Below, piece after piece: positions 25,624-33,501 of a stretch of 64,000 nt of DNA (the stretch's first letter is position 1; each line of letters starts with the position of its first letter). Made by a program: the position numbers and the translations under genes. The DNA is taken from positions 62,001-126,000 of the forward strand of contig ONAY01000001.1 of NCBI GenBank assembly GCA_900315895.1, written 5' to 3'. The notes under the pieces are model-generated. The model was not told the origin of the DNA and did no database searches. It saw nothing but the letters and a program-made list of their open reading frames with translations. The stretch is from an uncultured Eubacteriales bacterium. GTDB taxonomy: Bacteria > Bacillota > Clostridia > Peptostreptococcales > Anaerovoracaceae.

Positions 25624-26472
25624 ATGGGAATCAAAAACAATCTGCCCAAGATAGATATGTTCAAGGAGTACGTGGGACAGCTGATCCTGCGTATAGGGGT
25701 TTTCTTTTTCATCTTCTGGGCATACATTTTCAAACCGGAGTATTTCGATCTCATAGTCACGAAGGCCGAAATGCTCAAGTGGCAGGCTAACGGATTCACT
25801 CTGGACGAGATGAGGGAGATCCTGTACAGCCAGGCCAGTATATGGTGGGTGTGGGCAGTTTGGGCGTTTTTCATGCTGAACATGATCTCCCAGATGCTGC
25901 CGGACTTCAGGCGTATAACCATGGGGTCCCGCAAGAACTTTGCAAAGCACTTCCAGCCGGTGGAAAATTACGACAAGCTTGAGATGTACCAGTGGGTCCA
26001 GAAGAACAATCTGGGGGCCATATGGACGCTCCTTGTTTGGCTGGGATTGAACGGTATCATAGGCGCACTGTTCGTCTTCGATATCATAGGCATCAAGGAG
26101 TTGGTGCTCATAAGCGCCGCGTTCTACGTATGCGACCTGATATGCGTGGTGATCTGGTGCCCATTCCAGAGGTTCCTCATCAAGAACCGCTGCTGCGTCA
26201 ACTGCAGAATATTCAACTGGGGATACTTCATGATATTCACCCCAATGGTGTTCATCAGGAACTTCTTCACCTGGAGCCTTTTCTTTACGGCCCTGGTGCT
26301 GCTCATCAGGTGGGAGGTGACCCTGGTCCGCTACCCGGAGAGGTTCTGGGAAGGATCAAACAAGGTATTAAGATGCGAGAACTGCCAGGACAAGATCTGC
26401 AAACAAAAGGGCATGAAGATCTTCGATGAGCAGGGACATATAATCAAACTTAAGAAAAAGGAGCTTAAATAA
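25624..26472 (+). CDS. Uncharacterised membrane protein with clustered cysteines
   Basis: A 282-residue protein with about six hydrophobic helices (near 20-38, 72-90, 130-152, 156-178, 200-220, 222-240). Between helices it has KNRCCVNCRIFNWG, and after the last helix CENCQDKIC, giving seven cysteines in CxxC-like spacing near predicted membrane boundaries. This suggests a metal- or Fe-S-binding membrane protein, but I do not recognise the family. It ends directly against the glnS start, and the AAGGAG in its last codons serves as the glnS ribosome site. Confidence 0.75.
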   Translation: MGIKNNLPKIDMFKEYVGQLILRIGVFFFIFWAYIFKPEYFDLIVTKAEMLKWQANGFTLDEMREILYSQASIWWVWAVWAFFMLNMISQMLPDFRRITMGSRKNFAKHFQPVENYDKLEMYQWVQKNNLGAIWTLLVWLGLNGIIGALFVFDIIGIKELVLISAAFYVCDLICVVIWCPFQRFLIKNRCCVNCRIFNWGYFMIFTPMVFIRNFFTWSLFFTALVLLIRWEVTLVRYPERFWEGSNKVLRCENCQDKICKQKGMKIFDEQGHIIKLKKKELK

Positions 26473-28146
26473 ATGGCTGAATCTGTAAACTTCATACATC
26501 AGATAATCGAAAAGGACATTGAGGACAAAAAATACGGCGACAGGCCCATAATAACCAGGTTCCCGCCTGAACCCAACGGATATCTCCACATAGGCCACGC
26601 CAAGTCCATCTGCCTTAACTTCTCAACTGCCATGAAATACGGCGGGCTCTGCAACTTAAGGTATGACGATACGAATCCTGTCAAGGAAGACATAGAATAT
26701 ATCGATTCCATCGAAGCGGACGTGAGATGGCTGGGCTTCAACTGGAACAAGAGGCTCTGGGCGTCGGACTACTTTGATACCATGTACGAGGCTGCCTGCG
26801 AGCTCATCAGAAAGGGCAAGGCTTACGTCTGCCAGCTGACACCCGAGGAGATGAAGGAATACCGCGGGACTCTGACAGAACCCGGAAAGGAATCCCCCTA
26901 CAGAAACCGTTCTGTGGAGGAAAACATGAAGCTTTTCCAGGAGATGAAAGAGGGCAAATATGCTGATGGAGAGATGGTGCTTCGTGCCAAGATAGATATG
27001 GCCTCTCCCAACATCAACATGAGAGACCCGATCATCTACAGAATAGCCCATGCCACCCACCACAACACAGGAGACAAGTGGTGCATCTATCCCATGTATG
27101 ATTTTGCTCATCCCATAGAGGATGCCATCGAGGGGATCACCCATTCCATCTGCACCCTGGAGTTTGAGGATCACAGACCTCTCTATGACTGGGTAGTGAG
27201 AGAAGTGGGCTTCTGGCCCAATCCTCCCCAGCAGATCGAGTTTGCAAGGCTCAACATCACCAACACCGTGATGTCCAAAAGATACCTCAAAAAACTAGTG
27301 GAAGACGGTGTGGTGGACGGATGGGACGACCCCAGAATGCCAACCATCGCAGGCATCAGGCGCAGGGGTTACACACCTGAGGCTGTAAGAAACTTCTGCG
27401 AGGAGATAGGAGTCTCCAAGGCCAACTCAACCGTGGACATCGCCCAGCTGGAGCACTGCGTGAGAGACGACCTTAAGGAGAGAGTTCCTTCCAGAAACGT
27501 GATCTTCGATCCTCTCAAGGTGATCATCACAAACTATCCTGAAGGTCAGGTGGAGGAGTGCGAGATCGAGAATAATCCTGCAGTTCCTGAAATGGGAAGC
27601 CGCAAGGTCACCTTCTCCAGAGAGATCTGGGTGGACAGAGCGGACTTCATGGAGGTGCCGGAGAAGAAGTACTTCAGACTTTATCCTCCCTACGTGAAGG
27701 AGGATGGCACAGCGGTTGATGGCAACGAAGTCAGACTCAAGGGTGCATACTTCGTACGCTGCACAGGATATGACAAGGATGAGAACGGAAACGTCACCAC
27801 AGTCTATGCCACCTACGATCCTGAGACCAGATCCGGTTCAGGCTTCGAGGGCCGCAAGGTAAAGGGTACCATCCACTTCGTTGACGCTTCCAATGCAGTT
27901 CCCATCACGGTCAGATTGTTCGACTACCTTATGATAGACGATCCGGATGAACCCGGAAGACTCATGGCCAACCCGGATTCCATGCATGTGATCACCTGCA
28001 TGGCTGAGGCAGGGATACTGGATGCGGAGCCCGGCGACAGGTTCCAGTTCTTCAGGCATGGATATTTCAATGCTGAACCGAAGCTTTACACCAAGGAGAA
28101 CCCGGTGTTCAACGAAATAGTGGGTCTCAAGTCAAGCTGGAAATAG
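26473..28146 (+). CDS. glnS: Glutaminyl-tRNA synthetase
   Basis: A 557-residue class I synthetase. The HIGH signature is [12 protein letters not shown] and the KMSKS-equivalent is VMSKRYL. The C-terminal half has the beta-barrel anticodon-binding domains of GlnRS. Distinguishing GlnRS from a non-discriminating GluRS, the overall sequence and length fit GlnRS. Many clostridia make Gln-tRNA by amidotransfer, so a GlnRS suggests direct charging here. It shares a transcript with the preceding membrane-protein gene. I see no T-box. Confidence 0.95.
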   Translation: MAESVNFIHQIIEKDIEDKKYGDRPIITRFPPEPNGYLHIGHAKSICLNFSTAMKYGGLCNLRYDDTNPVKEDIEYIDSIEADVRWLGFNWNKRLWASDYFDTMYEAACELIRKGKAYVCQLTPEEMKEYRGTLTEPGKESPYRNRSVEENMKLFQEMKEGKYADGEMVLRAKIDMASPNINMRDPIIYRIAHATHHNTGDKWCIYPMYDFAHPIEDAIEGITHSICTLEFEDHRPLYDWVVREVGFWPNPPQQIEFARLNITNTVMSKRYLKKLVEDGVVDGWDDPRMPTIAGIRRRGYTPEAVRNFCEEIGVSKANSTVDIAQLEHCVRDDLKERVPSRNVIFDPLKVIITNYPEGQVEECEIENNPAVPEMGSRKVTFSREIWVDRADFMEVPEKKYFRLYPPYVKEDGTAVDGNEVRLKGAYFVRCTGYDKDENGNVTTVYATYDPETRSGSGFEGRKVKGTIHFVDASNAVPITVRLFDYLMIDDPDEPGRLMANPDSMHVITCMAEAGILDAEPGDRFQFFRHGYFNAEPKLYTKENPVFNEIVGLKSSWK

Positions 28147-28207
28147 ATATTTTGCTTAAATAGTGAGCGGCCCGGATCCATGGCCGGTCAAAGAAAGGAG
28201 AGGCCTC

Positions 28208-29758
28208 ATGTATAAGGACGGCAAATTAGTTATAGGACAGGCCGGCGACAAAGAGATCGCCATTGAACCGCGTATGGCCAACAGGCACGGTCTTATTACC
28301 GGAGCCACAGGAACAGGTAAGACCACCACGCTGAAGACCCTTGCCGAGTCCTTTTCCGAAGCCGGAGTGCCGGTGTTTTTCTCAGACATCAAGGGAGATC
28401 TTGCAGGTATGGCAAAGAACTTCCCGGTGACCTTCTGGGACATCTACGGCAACTACGGCATCCCCGTAAGGACCACTGTCTCAGAGATGGGTCCGGTGCT
28501 TCTGGCGAAGCTCATGGGGCTGAACCAGACCCAGTCAGACGTGCTCACTGTGGTCTTCAAGATCGCAGATGACCGTGAAATGCTTCTGGTGGACACCAAG
28601 GACCTGAAGGCCATGCTTCAGTACGTGGCTGACAATTCTTCAGAGTTCGCGCTGTCCTACGGTAACATCGCACAGGCTACGGTGACCACCATAATCAGGA
28701 ACATCGTTGCCCTGGAGGCCAAGGGTGCAGAGACTTTCTTCGCGGAACCGGCGCTGAACATCGTGGACTTTTTCCAGACCACTGCGGACGGCAAGGGTAT
28801 GGTGAATATCCTGAACGCCCGTGAACTGGTGAATGATGCCACACTGTATTCCACCTTCCTTCTGTGGATGCTCTCGGAGCTTTTCGAGACTCTTCCCGAG
28901 GTGGGAGATATGGCGAAGCCCAGGATGGTATACTTCTTCGACGAGGCTCACCTCCTGTTCAAAGACATCAACAAGGCCCTGCTGGACAAGATCGAGCAGG
29001 TGGTAAAACTGGTGAGATCCAAGGGAGTTGGCGTTTACTTCATCACACAGTCCCCCAAGGATATACCGGATCAGATCCTGGCACAGCTCGGAAACAAGAT
29101 CCAGCACGGTCTGAGGGCCTACACCCCCGCAGATGAGAAGGCAGTAAGGACCATATCTGACACCTTCAGATCCAATCCGGAGTTCGATACCTATTCCACC
29201 ATCCTGAATCTGGGAGTAGGTGAGGCGCTGGTATCCACACTGGGACCGGACGGAGTTCCCACTGTGGTGGAAAAGACCAAGATCCTGGCACCCATATCCA
29301 TGGGAGTGGATATCACTGATGAAGAGATGCAGCAGAACATCCTTTCCAACAATGCCTACCTGAGATACAAGGAGATGTTCGACAGGGATTCCGCTTACGA
29401 GTTCCTTACAAGACTCTACGAGAAGAAGACTCTGGAAGCTCAGGAAGAAGAGCAGGCAAGGATATCTGCAACTGAGGCCATGAAGGCTCAGATCGCTCTG
29501 GAGAAGGAGCAGGCAGCTCAGGAAAAGGCTGCGCAGAAGGAATATGAGGCTCAGCTCAAAGCCATTCAGAAGCAGCAGGAGGCTGAAGAGAAGGCCAGAA
29601 AGAAGGCTGTTGAAAAGGTGGCCAGGACCACCGCCGGCACCATCGGCCGCCAGCTTGGAAAATCCGTGGGTTCATCCTTCGGCAAATTCGGAAAGACCCT
29701 GGGCGGCAATGTGGGAGCTGAACTTGCCAGATCCATCTTGGGAACATTCATGAAATAG
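28208..29758 (+). CDS. HerA/FtsK-like ATPase, DUF853 family
   Basis: A 516-residue P-loop ATPase. Walker A is GATGTGKTTT near residue 32, Walker B is VYFFDEAHLLF, and a helicase-type sensor region lies in ITQSPKDIPDQI. The family (DUF853, COG0433-related) is predicted to be a DNA-translocating or helicase-type ATPase. From about residue 405 a charged coiled coil precedes a Gly-rich tail (GKFGKTLGGNVGAEL). The ATG at 28208 has AAAGGAG 7 bases upstream. There is no obvious HerA nuclease partner nearby. Confidence 0.88.
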   Translation: MYKDGKLVIGQAGDKEIAIEPRMANRHGLITGATGTGKTTTLKTLAESFSEAGVPVFFSDIKGDLAGMAKNFPVTFWDIYGNYGIPVRTTVSEMGPVLLAKLMGLNQTQSDVLTVVFKIADDREMLLVDTKDLKAMLQYVADNSSEFALSYGNIAQATVTTIIRNIVALEAKGAETFFAEPALNIVDFFQTTADGKGMVNILNARELVNDATLYSTFLLWMLSELFETLPEVGDMAKPRMVYFFDEAHLLFKDINKALLDKIEQVVKLVRSKGVGVYFITQSPKDIPDQILAQLGNKIQHGLRAYTPADEKAVRTISDTFRSNPEFDTYSTILNLGVGEALVSTLGPDGVPTVVEKTKILAPISMGVDITDEEMQQNILSNNAYLRYKEMFDRDSAYEFLTRLYEKKTLEAQEEEQARISATEAMKAQIALEKEQAAQEKAAQKEYEAQLKAIQKQQEAEEKARKKAVEKVARTTAGTIGRQLGKSVGSSFGKFGKTLGGNVGAELARSILGTFMK

Positions 29759-29767
29759 TTTCAAGGC

Positions 29768-29807
29768 GCCCGTCGGGACCGGCATCCATGCTAACGTCCG
29801 GGCGGGC
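29768..29807 (+). other. Stem-loop between the DUF853 and nitroreductase genes
   Basis: GCCCGTCGGGAC pairs with GTCCGGGCGGGC with one mismatch and a 16-base loop. There is no T-run, so it is not a standard terminator. Confidence 0.4.
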
Positions 29808-29812
29808 ATAGT

Positions 29813-29818
29813 TATAAT
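29813..29818 (+). promoter_or_regulatory. -10 element of the nitroreductase gene
   Basis: TATAAT ends 5 bases before a GTG start codon (29824). If used, the transcript is leaderless; no -35 is evident. Confidence 0.4.
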
Positions 29819-29823
29819 GCGGG

Positions 29824-30381
29824 GTGCAAAAAATGGAACTAAAGGAAGCAGTAAGAGAAAGAAGAAGCGTCAGGCATTTCAAGGCTGAGCCCGTGTCTCA
29901 CGAAGTGATCATGGAAATAATGGAAGATGTGAGATTCGTTCCGTCCTGGAAGAACACCCAGGTGGCGAGATACTATCTGGTGGAGGATCCCGCATTGAAG
30001 GCAAGATTCGATGAAGGAGAGTTTTGCTACGGATTCACCTACAATGCAGGTACGCTGAAAAGGGCGCCGCAGGTCATGGTCATGGCCTACAGAAAGGGCA
30101 TTTCCGGCCACGAGAAGGACGGCTCCAACGCCACACCCAAAGGAGACGATTTCTGGGAAGCCTTCGACTGCGGAATAGCAGCTCAGACCTTCTGCCTCTT
30201 AGCTCATGAGAGAGGGATCGGCACCGTTATCCAGGGCTACTTCGACGACGCTATGATCGCGGAAGCTTTGAACATACAGGAGGGATTCTCTATAGGCGCA
30301 GTGATCCCCATGGGATACATTGACGAGGAGCCCAAGACACCTGTGAGAAAGGAAGCCGGGGAACTGATCACGTTCATATAA
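29824..30381 (+). CDS. Nitroreductase family protein
   Basis: A 185-residue FMN-dependent oxidoreductase of the nitroreductase superfamily. RERRSVRHFKAEPV near the N-terminus is the family's FMN phosphate-binding segment. A Gly-rich loop at GIGTVIQGYF and the C-terminal AVIPMGYIDEEP complete the fold. The natural substrate is unknown. The start is ambiguous: GTG 29824, 5 bases after a TATAAT, or ATG 29833, which has only GGGGTG upstream. Confidence 0.88.
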   Translation: MQKMELKEAVRERRSVRHFKAEPVSHEVIMEIMEDVRFVPSWKNTQVARYYLVEDPALKARFDEGEFCYGFTYNAGTLKRAPQVMVMAYRKGISGHEKDGSNATPKGDDFWEAFDCGIAAQTFCLLAHERGIGTVIQGYFDDAMIAEALNIQEGFSIGAVIPMGYIDEEPKTPVRKEAGELITFI

Positions 30382-30403
30382 GCGGATAAGGTAAAAATAA
30401 AAA

Positions 30404-30441
30404 GCGAACTGCCGGGGAAATACTTCATGCAGTTCGCCTTT
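30404..30441. terminator. Bidirectional terminator between converging genes
   Basis: GCGAACTGC (30404-30412) pairs with GCAGTTCGC (30429-30437); T residues follow on the plus strand and the minus-strand flank is also T-rich. Confidence 0.75.
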
Positions 30442-30467
30442 TGATTTTTTGTAATAATTAGAGGGGC

Positions 30468-31199
30468 CTAGAGATACACCACGTAACCTGCCGTAAGCTC
30501 CGCAAGGAACATGAAATAGATCAGTACAGCAAGGGCGGTGTAGGGCACCATGGGGCGGGTCTCCTTGAGATGGGCTTTGCGGATCATGACCATGAAGCCC
30601 AGGTGGAGGCCGGAGAGCAGGGTACTCAGGATGAATATTATGAGTATTCCGTACAGGCCGGTCATGAGACCGAGAGCAGCGAACAGCTTGATATCGGCGC
30701 CTCCCAAAAGCCATTTTTTGTATATGGCTCTGGAAAGGAGGGCAAGGATCAGCATTATGCCCAGGCCGCAGGCCACACCCAGGAGGGCATCCCATACCGC
30801 ATGCATGCGGTATGTGGCGATGCGCCCGGGAAGGAGACCCAGGCAGGCGATGATGAGAAGCATGATGAGCTGATCGGGGACTATCATGTATTTGACATCT
30901 GCGATGGACATCTCAAGAAGGAGCCACAAGGCAAGCACGATGGGTATGGCCGTCCAGGGATCCTTCAGCCCGAAGTAGATGGAGAGCGCAATAAAGATGC
31001 CTGTAAAGGCATACTTGTATGGAACGGATCTTATCCTCTGGGTGGTGGGGTGGAGGAGTTCTTCAGAAGGCTCCTCTCCATAGTCCGTGAGCCACCTGCC
31101 TGGGATGTGGTTGAAAAAGTATACGGCTCCGTTTCCCAGTATGGTGCCGGCTGCGATGGCAGCCGCGCATGTGATTATTATCTTAAGTATCGGTGTCAT
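30468..31199 (-). CDS. A24 family (prepilin/type IV) peptidase
   Basis: A 243-residue membrane aspartyl protease with about seven helices. The two catalytic aspartates are in SIADVKYMIVPD and LGGADIKLF. It lacks the N-terminal cysteine-rich methylase segment of long prepilin peptidases, as is usual for short Gram-positive forms. No pilin genes are in the window. On the minus strand an extended -10 (TGTTATAGT) ends 6 bases before the ATG and there is no ribosome site, so the mRNA is probably leaderless. Confidence 0.88.
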   Translation of the reverse strand: MTPILKIIITCAAAIAAGTILGNGAVYFFNHIPGRWLTDYGEEPSEELLHPTTQRIRSVPYKYAFTGIFIALSIYFGLKDPWTAIPIVLALWLLLEMSIADVKYMIVPDQLIMLLIIACLGLLPGRIATYRMHAVWDALLGVACGLGIMLILALLSRAIYKKWLLGGADIKLFAALGLMTGLYGILIIFILSTLLSGLHLGFMVMIRKAHLKETRPMVPYTALAVLIYFMFLAELTAGYVVYL

Positions 31200-31205
31200 G
31201 GTTAA

Positions 31206-31214
31206 ACTATAACA
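31206..31214 (-). promoter_or_regulatory. Extended -10 of the prepilin peptidase gene
   Basis: TGTTATAGT on the minus strand, then TTAACC, then the ATG. Confidence 0.55.
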
Positions 31215-31296
31215 CAGGAAGAGATTTTTTGCATTTACAATCCGATGGCATTGAAATAAAATATTATAGGGGAGTAGTTTCCCTCATGGAGGTATT

Positions 31297-32127
31297 ATGG
31301 ACAAAAACAGGCTGTTTCTTGCAACATTTTCCAAGGACGCTTTAAAACTCATAAAAGAACATGGAATAGGTATAGAATTCAACCATTTCTGCATCTCGAA
31401 ATCTCTTGATGAAGGAATATTTGACAGGACTGTGAGCATCATGAAGCGGAATCTCGCGGATCTTGGAATAGGCACGGATAAGGCCATCTGCCACGGGCCC
31501 TTCACGGAGATCACCCCGATGGCCATCGATCACACCTTCGTGGAGGCCGCAAGGCGCAGGCTTGACCAGGCCTACAGGGGATGCAGGGAGCTTGGAGTAA
31601 ACAGGATGGTGGTCCACACCGGACTCATACCTGACCTGTACTATCCTGAGTGGCACGTGAAGCAGAGCTCCGCCTTCTGGAAGAGCTTCATGGATGACAA
31701 GCCTGAGGATTTCCATCTGTATATTGAGAACGTGCTGGATCCGGACCCGGAACCCCTCAGGGATATCATCGACAAGATAGATGACCCGAGGGTAAGGGTG
31801 TGCCTGGATATCGGCCACGCCAATGCGGCGGGCCGCGTGAACCGTGGAGGAACGGTGAAGCCCTGGAACGCAGAGACGGACCCTTCAAGAAATGTTTCCG
31901 ACGGGACCGAGGTCTATTCTTGGATCAGGACTCTGGGACCCAGGATCAGGCATTTTCACTTCCACAACAATGACGGCTCTTATGATGCTCACTGTGAGGT
32001 GATGGAGGGAACCATGGATATTCCGGAGGTACTCAGCCTGATCCGCAAGGAATGCGGGGAGGATATCACCGTGACCATCGAGAGCCACGAGGCTTATGAG
32101 AGCATACCGTACCTTTTGGGCCTGTAA
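31297..32127 (+). CDS. TIM-barrel sugar phosphate isomerase/epimerase family protein
   Basis: A 276-residue protein of the xylose-isomerase-like TIM barrel superfamily. Metal and catalytic residues are visible in order: MVVHTG, LYIENVLD (Glu), VCLDIGHAN (Asp, His), RHFHFHNNDG (His) and VTIESHEAYES (Glu). The substrate is unknown; relatives act on sugars or as AP endonucleases (endonuclease IV-like). GGAGGT lies 6 bases before the ATG. Confidence 0.85.
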   Translation: MDKNRLFLATFSKDALKLIKEHGIGIEFNHFCISKSLDEGIFDRTVSIMKRNLADLGIGTDKAICHGPFTEITPMAIDHTFVEAARRRLDQAYRGCRELGVNRMVVHTGLIPDLYYPEWHVKQSSAFWKSFMDDKPEDFHLYIENVLDPDPEPLRDIIDKIDDPRVRVCLDIGHANAAGRVNRGGTVKPWNAETDPSRNVSDGTEVYSWIRTLGPRIRHFHFHNNDGSYDAHCEVMEGTMDIPEVLSLIRKECGEDITVTIESHEAYESIPYLLGL

Positions 32128-32167
32128 TGGTTGATCAGGGTCATCGGTTGCCACCCATGGCCATATA

Positions 32168-32176
32168 TGGTAAAAT
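32168..32176 (+). promoter_or_regulatory. Extended -10 of truA
   Basis: TGGTAAAAT ends 10 bases before the truA ATG, leaving a leader of only a few nucleotides and no ribosome site. Confidence 0.45.
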
Positions 32177-32186
32177 ATTTCGGTTA

Positions 32187-32954
32187 ATGGAAAAAAATTA
32201 TCTCATCAAAATAGCATACGACGGATCGGGTTTTTCGGGCTGGCAGAGACAGCCTGATAAGCGGACGGTGCAGGGAGTTCTGGAGGATACGCTGAGCTTT
32301 TTCACCAGGCAGGAGATCAAGCTGAACGGCACTTCACGGACTGACGCAGGGGTTCACGCTATGGGTCAGTGCGCTTCCTTTAAGGGCGACTTCTCTATAC
32401 CCACTGAGAACCTTCTCAAAGCCGTGAACGCAAGCCTCTCCGGGGGCCAGGCCAGGAAGTTCACCGTGGGCGACGTGAAGATCCTGTCCATCCGGGAGGT
32501 GGATCCCGACTTTCACGCCAGATTTGACTGCAAGGGCAAGACCTACAGGTACGTCATCGATAACGGTGAGGAAGCGGATATTTTCCGCAGGAACTACACC
32601 GGGCGCGTCGGAGAGCCTCTCGATGTGGAGCTCATGAGGGAGGCTGCGTCATACATGACAGGCACCCACGACTTCAAGGCTTTTCAGTCATCCGGAGGAG
32701 AGGAGAGGGAGACCACCGTGCGCACCATATCCGGCATCACCGTGGAAAGGCAGGACACCGATGTGATCATAGAGGTCACCGGAGACGGCTTCCTCTACAA
32801 CATGGTGAGGATAATGACGGGAACTCTCATGGAGGCCGGCCTCGGAAAGAGAACGCCCGAGTCGGTAAAAGATGTGATCCACAGTCTGGACAGAGCCAAT
32901 GCGGGACCCACCGCACCGGCTTCCGGACTTTATCTTAAGGAAATATATTTTTAG
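32187..32954 (+). CDS. truA: tRNA pseudouridine(38-40) synthase
   Basis: A 255-residue TruA that converts uridines 38-40 of the tRNA anticodon arm to pseudouridine. The catalytic aspartate lies in [13 protein letters not shown]. The N-terminus begins with the typical [16 protein letters not shown]. The ATG at 32187 gives this exact N-terminus; an earlier in-frame ATG adds 20 unrelated residues. The mRNA appears to have almost no leader. The dCMP deaminase gene follows by 10 bases. Confidence 0.95.
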   Translation: MEKNYLIKIAYDGSGFSGWQRQPDKRTVQGVLEDTLSFFTRQEIKLNGTSRTDAGVHAMGQCASFKGDFSIPTENLLKAVNASLSGGQARKFTVGDVKILSIREVDPDFHARFDCKGKTYRYVIDNGEEADIFRRNYTGRVGEPLDVELMREAASYMTGTHDFKAFQSSGGEERETTVRTISGITVERQDTDVIIEVTGDGFLYNMVRIMTGTLMEAGLGKRTPESVKDVIHSLDRANAGPTAPASGLYLKEIYF

Positions 32955-32964
32955 GAGAATCAAC

Positions 32965-33417
32965 ATGGCAAGACCAAGCTGGGACGAGTACTACATGAAG
33001 ATGGCGGAACTGGCGGCCACCAGATCCACATGCCTTAGGAGGCAGGTGGGAGCGGTGATCGTGGTGGACAACCACGCCGTGGCCACAGGTTACAACGGAG
33101 CCCCCAAGGGGGTCAAACACTGCGCCGAACTGGGCGGATGCCTGAGACAGCAGCTCCAGGTGCCTTCGGGACAGAGACACGAGCTCTGCAGAGCTCTTCA
33201 CGCTGAGCAGAACGCCATTATTCAGGCTGCAGCCATGGGCCACGCCGTCCAGGGCGGTACCATCTATGTTACACATCAGCCTTGCGTGATCTGCGCCAAG
33301 ATGATAATAAATGCCGGGATCAAGAGGATCGTGGTCAAGGAAGGTTATCCTGACCAGATGGCCATCGACATACTGGCTGAAGCGGGTCTTAAGCCGGTGA
33401 TGCTGGGAGATCAATAA
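32965..33417 (+). CDS. dCMP deaminase (ComEB-like)
   Basis: A 150-residue cytidine/deoxycytidylate deaminase family enzyme. The zinc site is HAEQNAI and QPCVICAK, with a further cysteine/histidine-rich segment around CAELGGCLR that binds a second zinc in relatives. It would supply dUMP for thymidylate synthesis. The start at 32965 follows AGGAG closely and matches the family N-terminus (RPSWDEYYM). Confidence 0.93.
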   Translation: MARPSWDEYYMKMAELAATRSTCLRRQVGAVIVVDNHAVATGYNGAPKGVKHCAELGGCLRQQLQVPSGQRHELCRALHAEQNAIIQAAAMGHAVQGGTIYVTHQPCVICAKMIINAGIKRIVVKEGYPDQMAIDILAEAGLKPVMLGDQ

Positions 33418-33425
33418 AGTTTAGA

Positions 33426-33450
33426 CCGGAGTGTGAAACTCCGGCTTTTT
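33426..33450 (+). terminator. Intrinsic terminator after the dCMP deaminase gene
   Basis: CCGGAGT-GTGAA-ACTCCGG followed by CTTTTT. Confidence 0.88.
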
Positions 33451-33501
33451 AGATGTATCAGGAGTTTTTTGCGGCTGATTGGCCGCAGGTAAGCGCAAAA
33501 C

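Noticed and set aside
29768..29807. Terminator of the DUF853 gene
   Set aside because: The stem is good but no T-run follows, so it was recorded only as a stem-loop.
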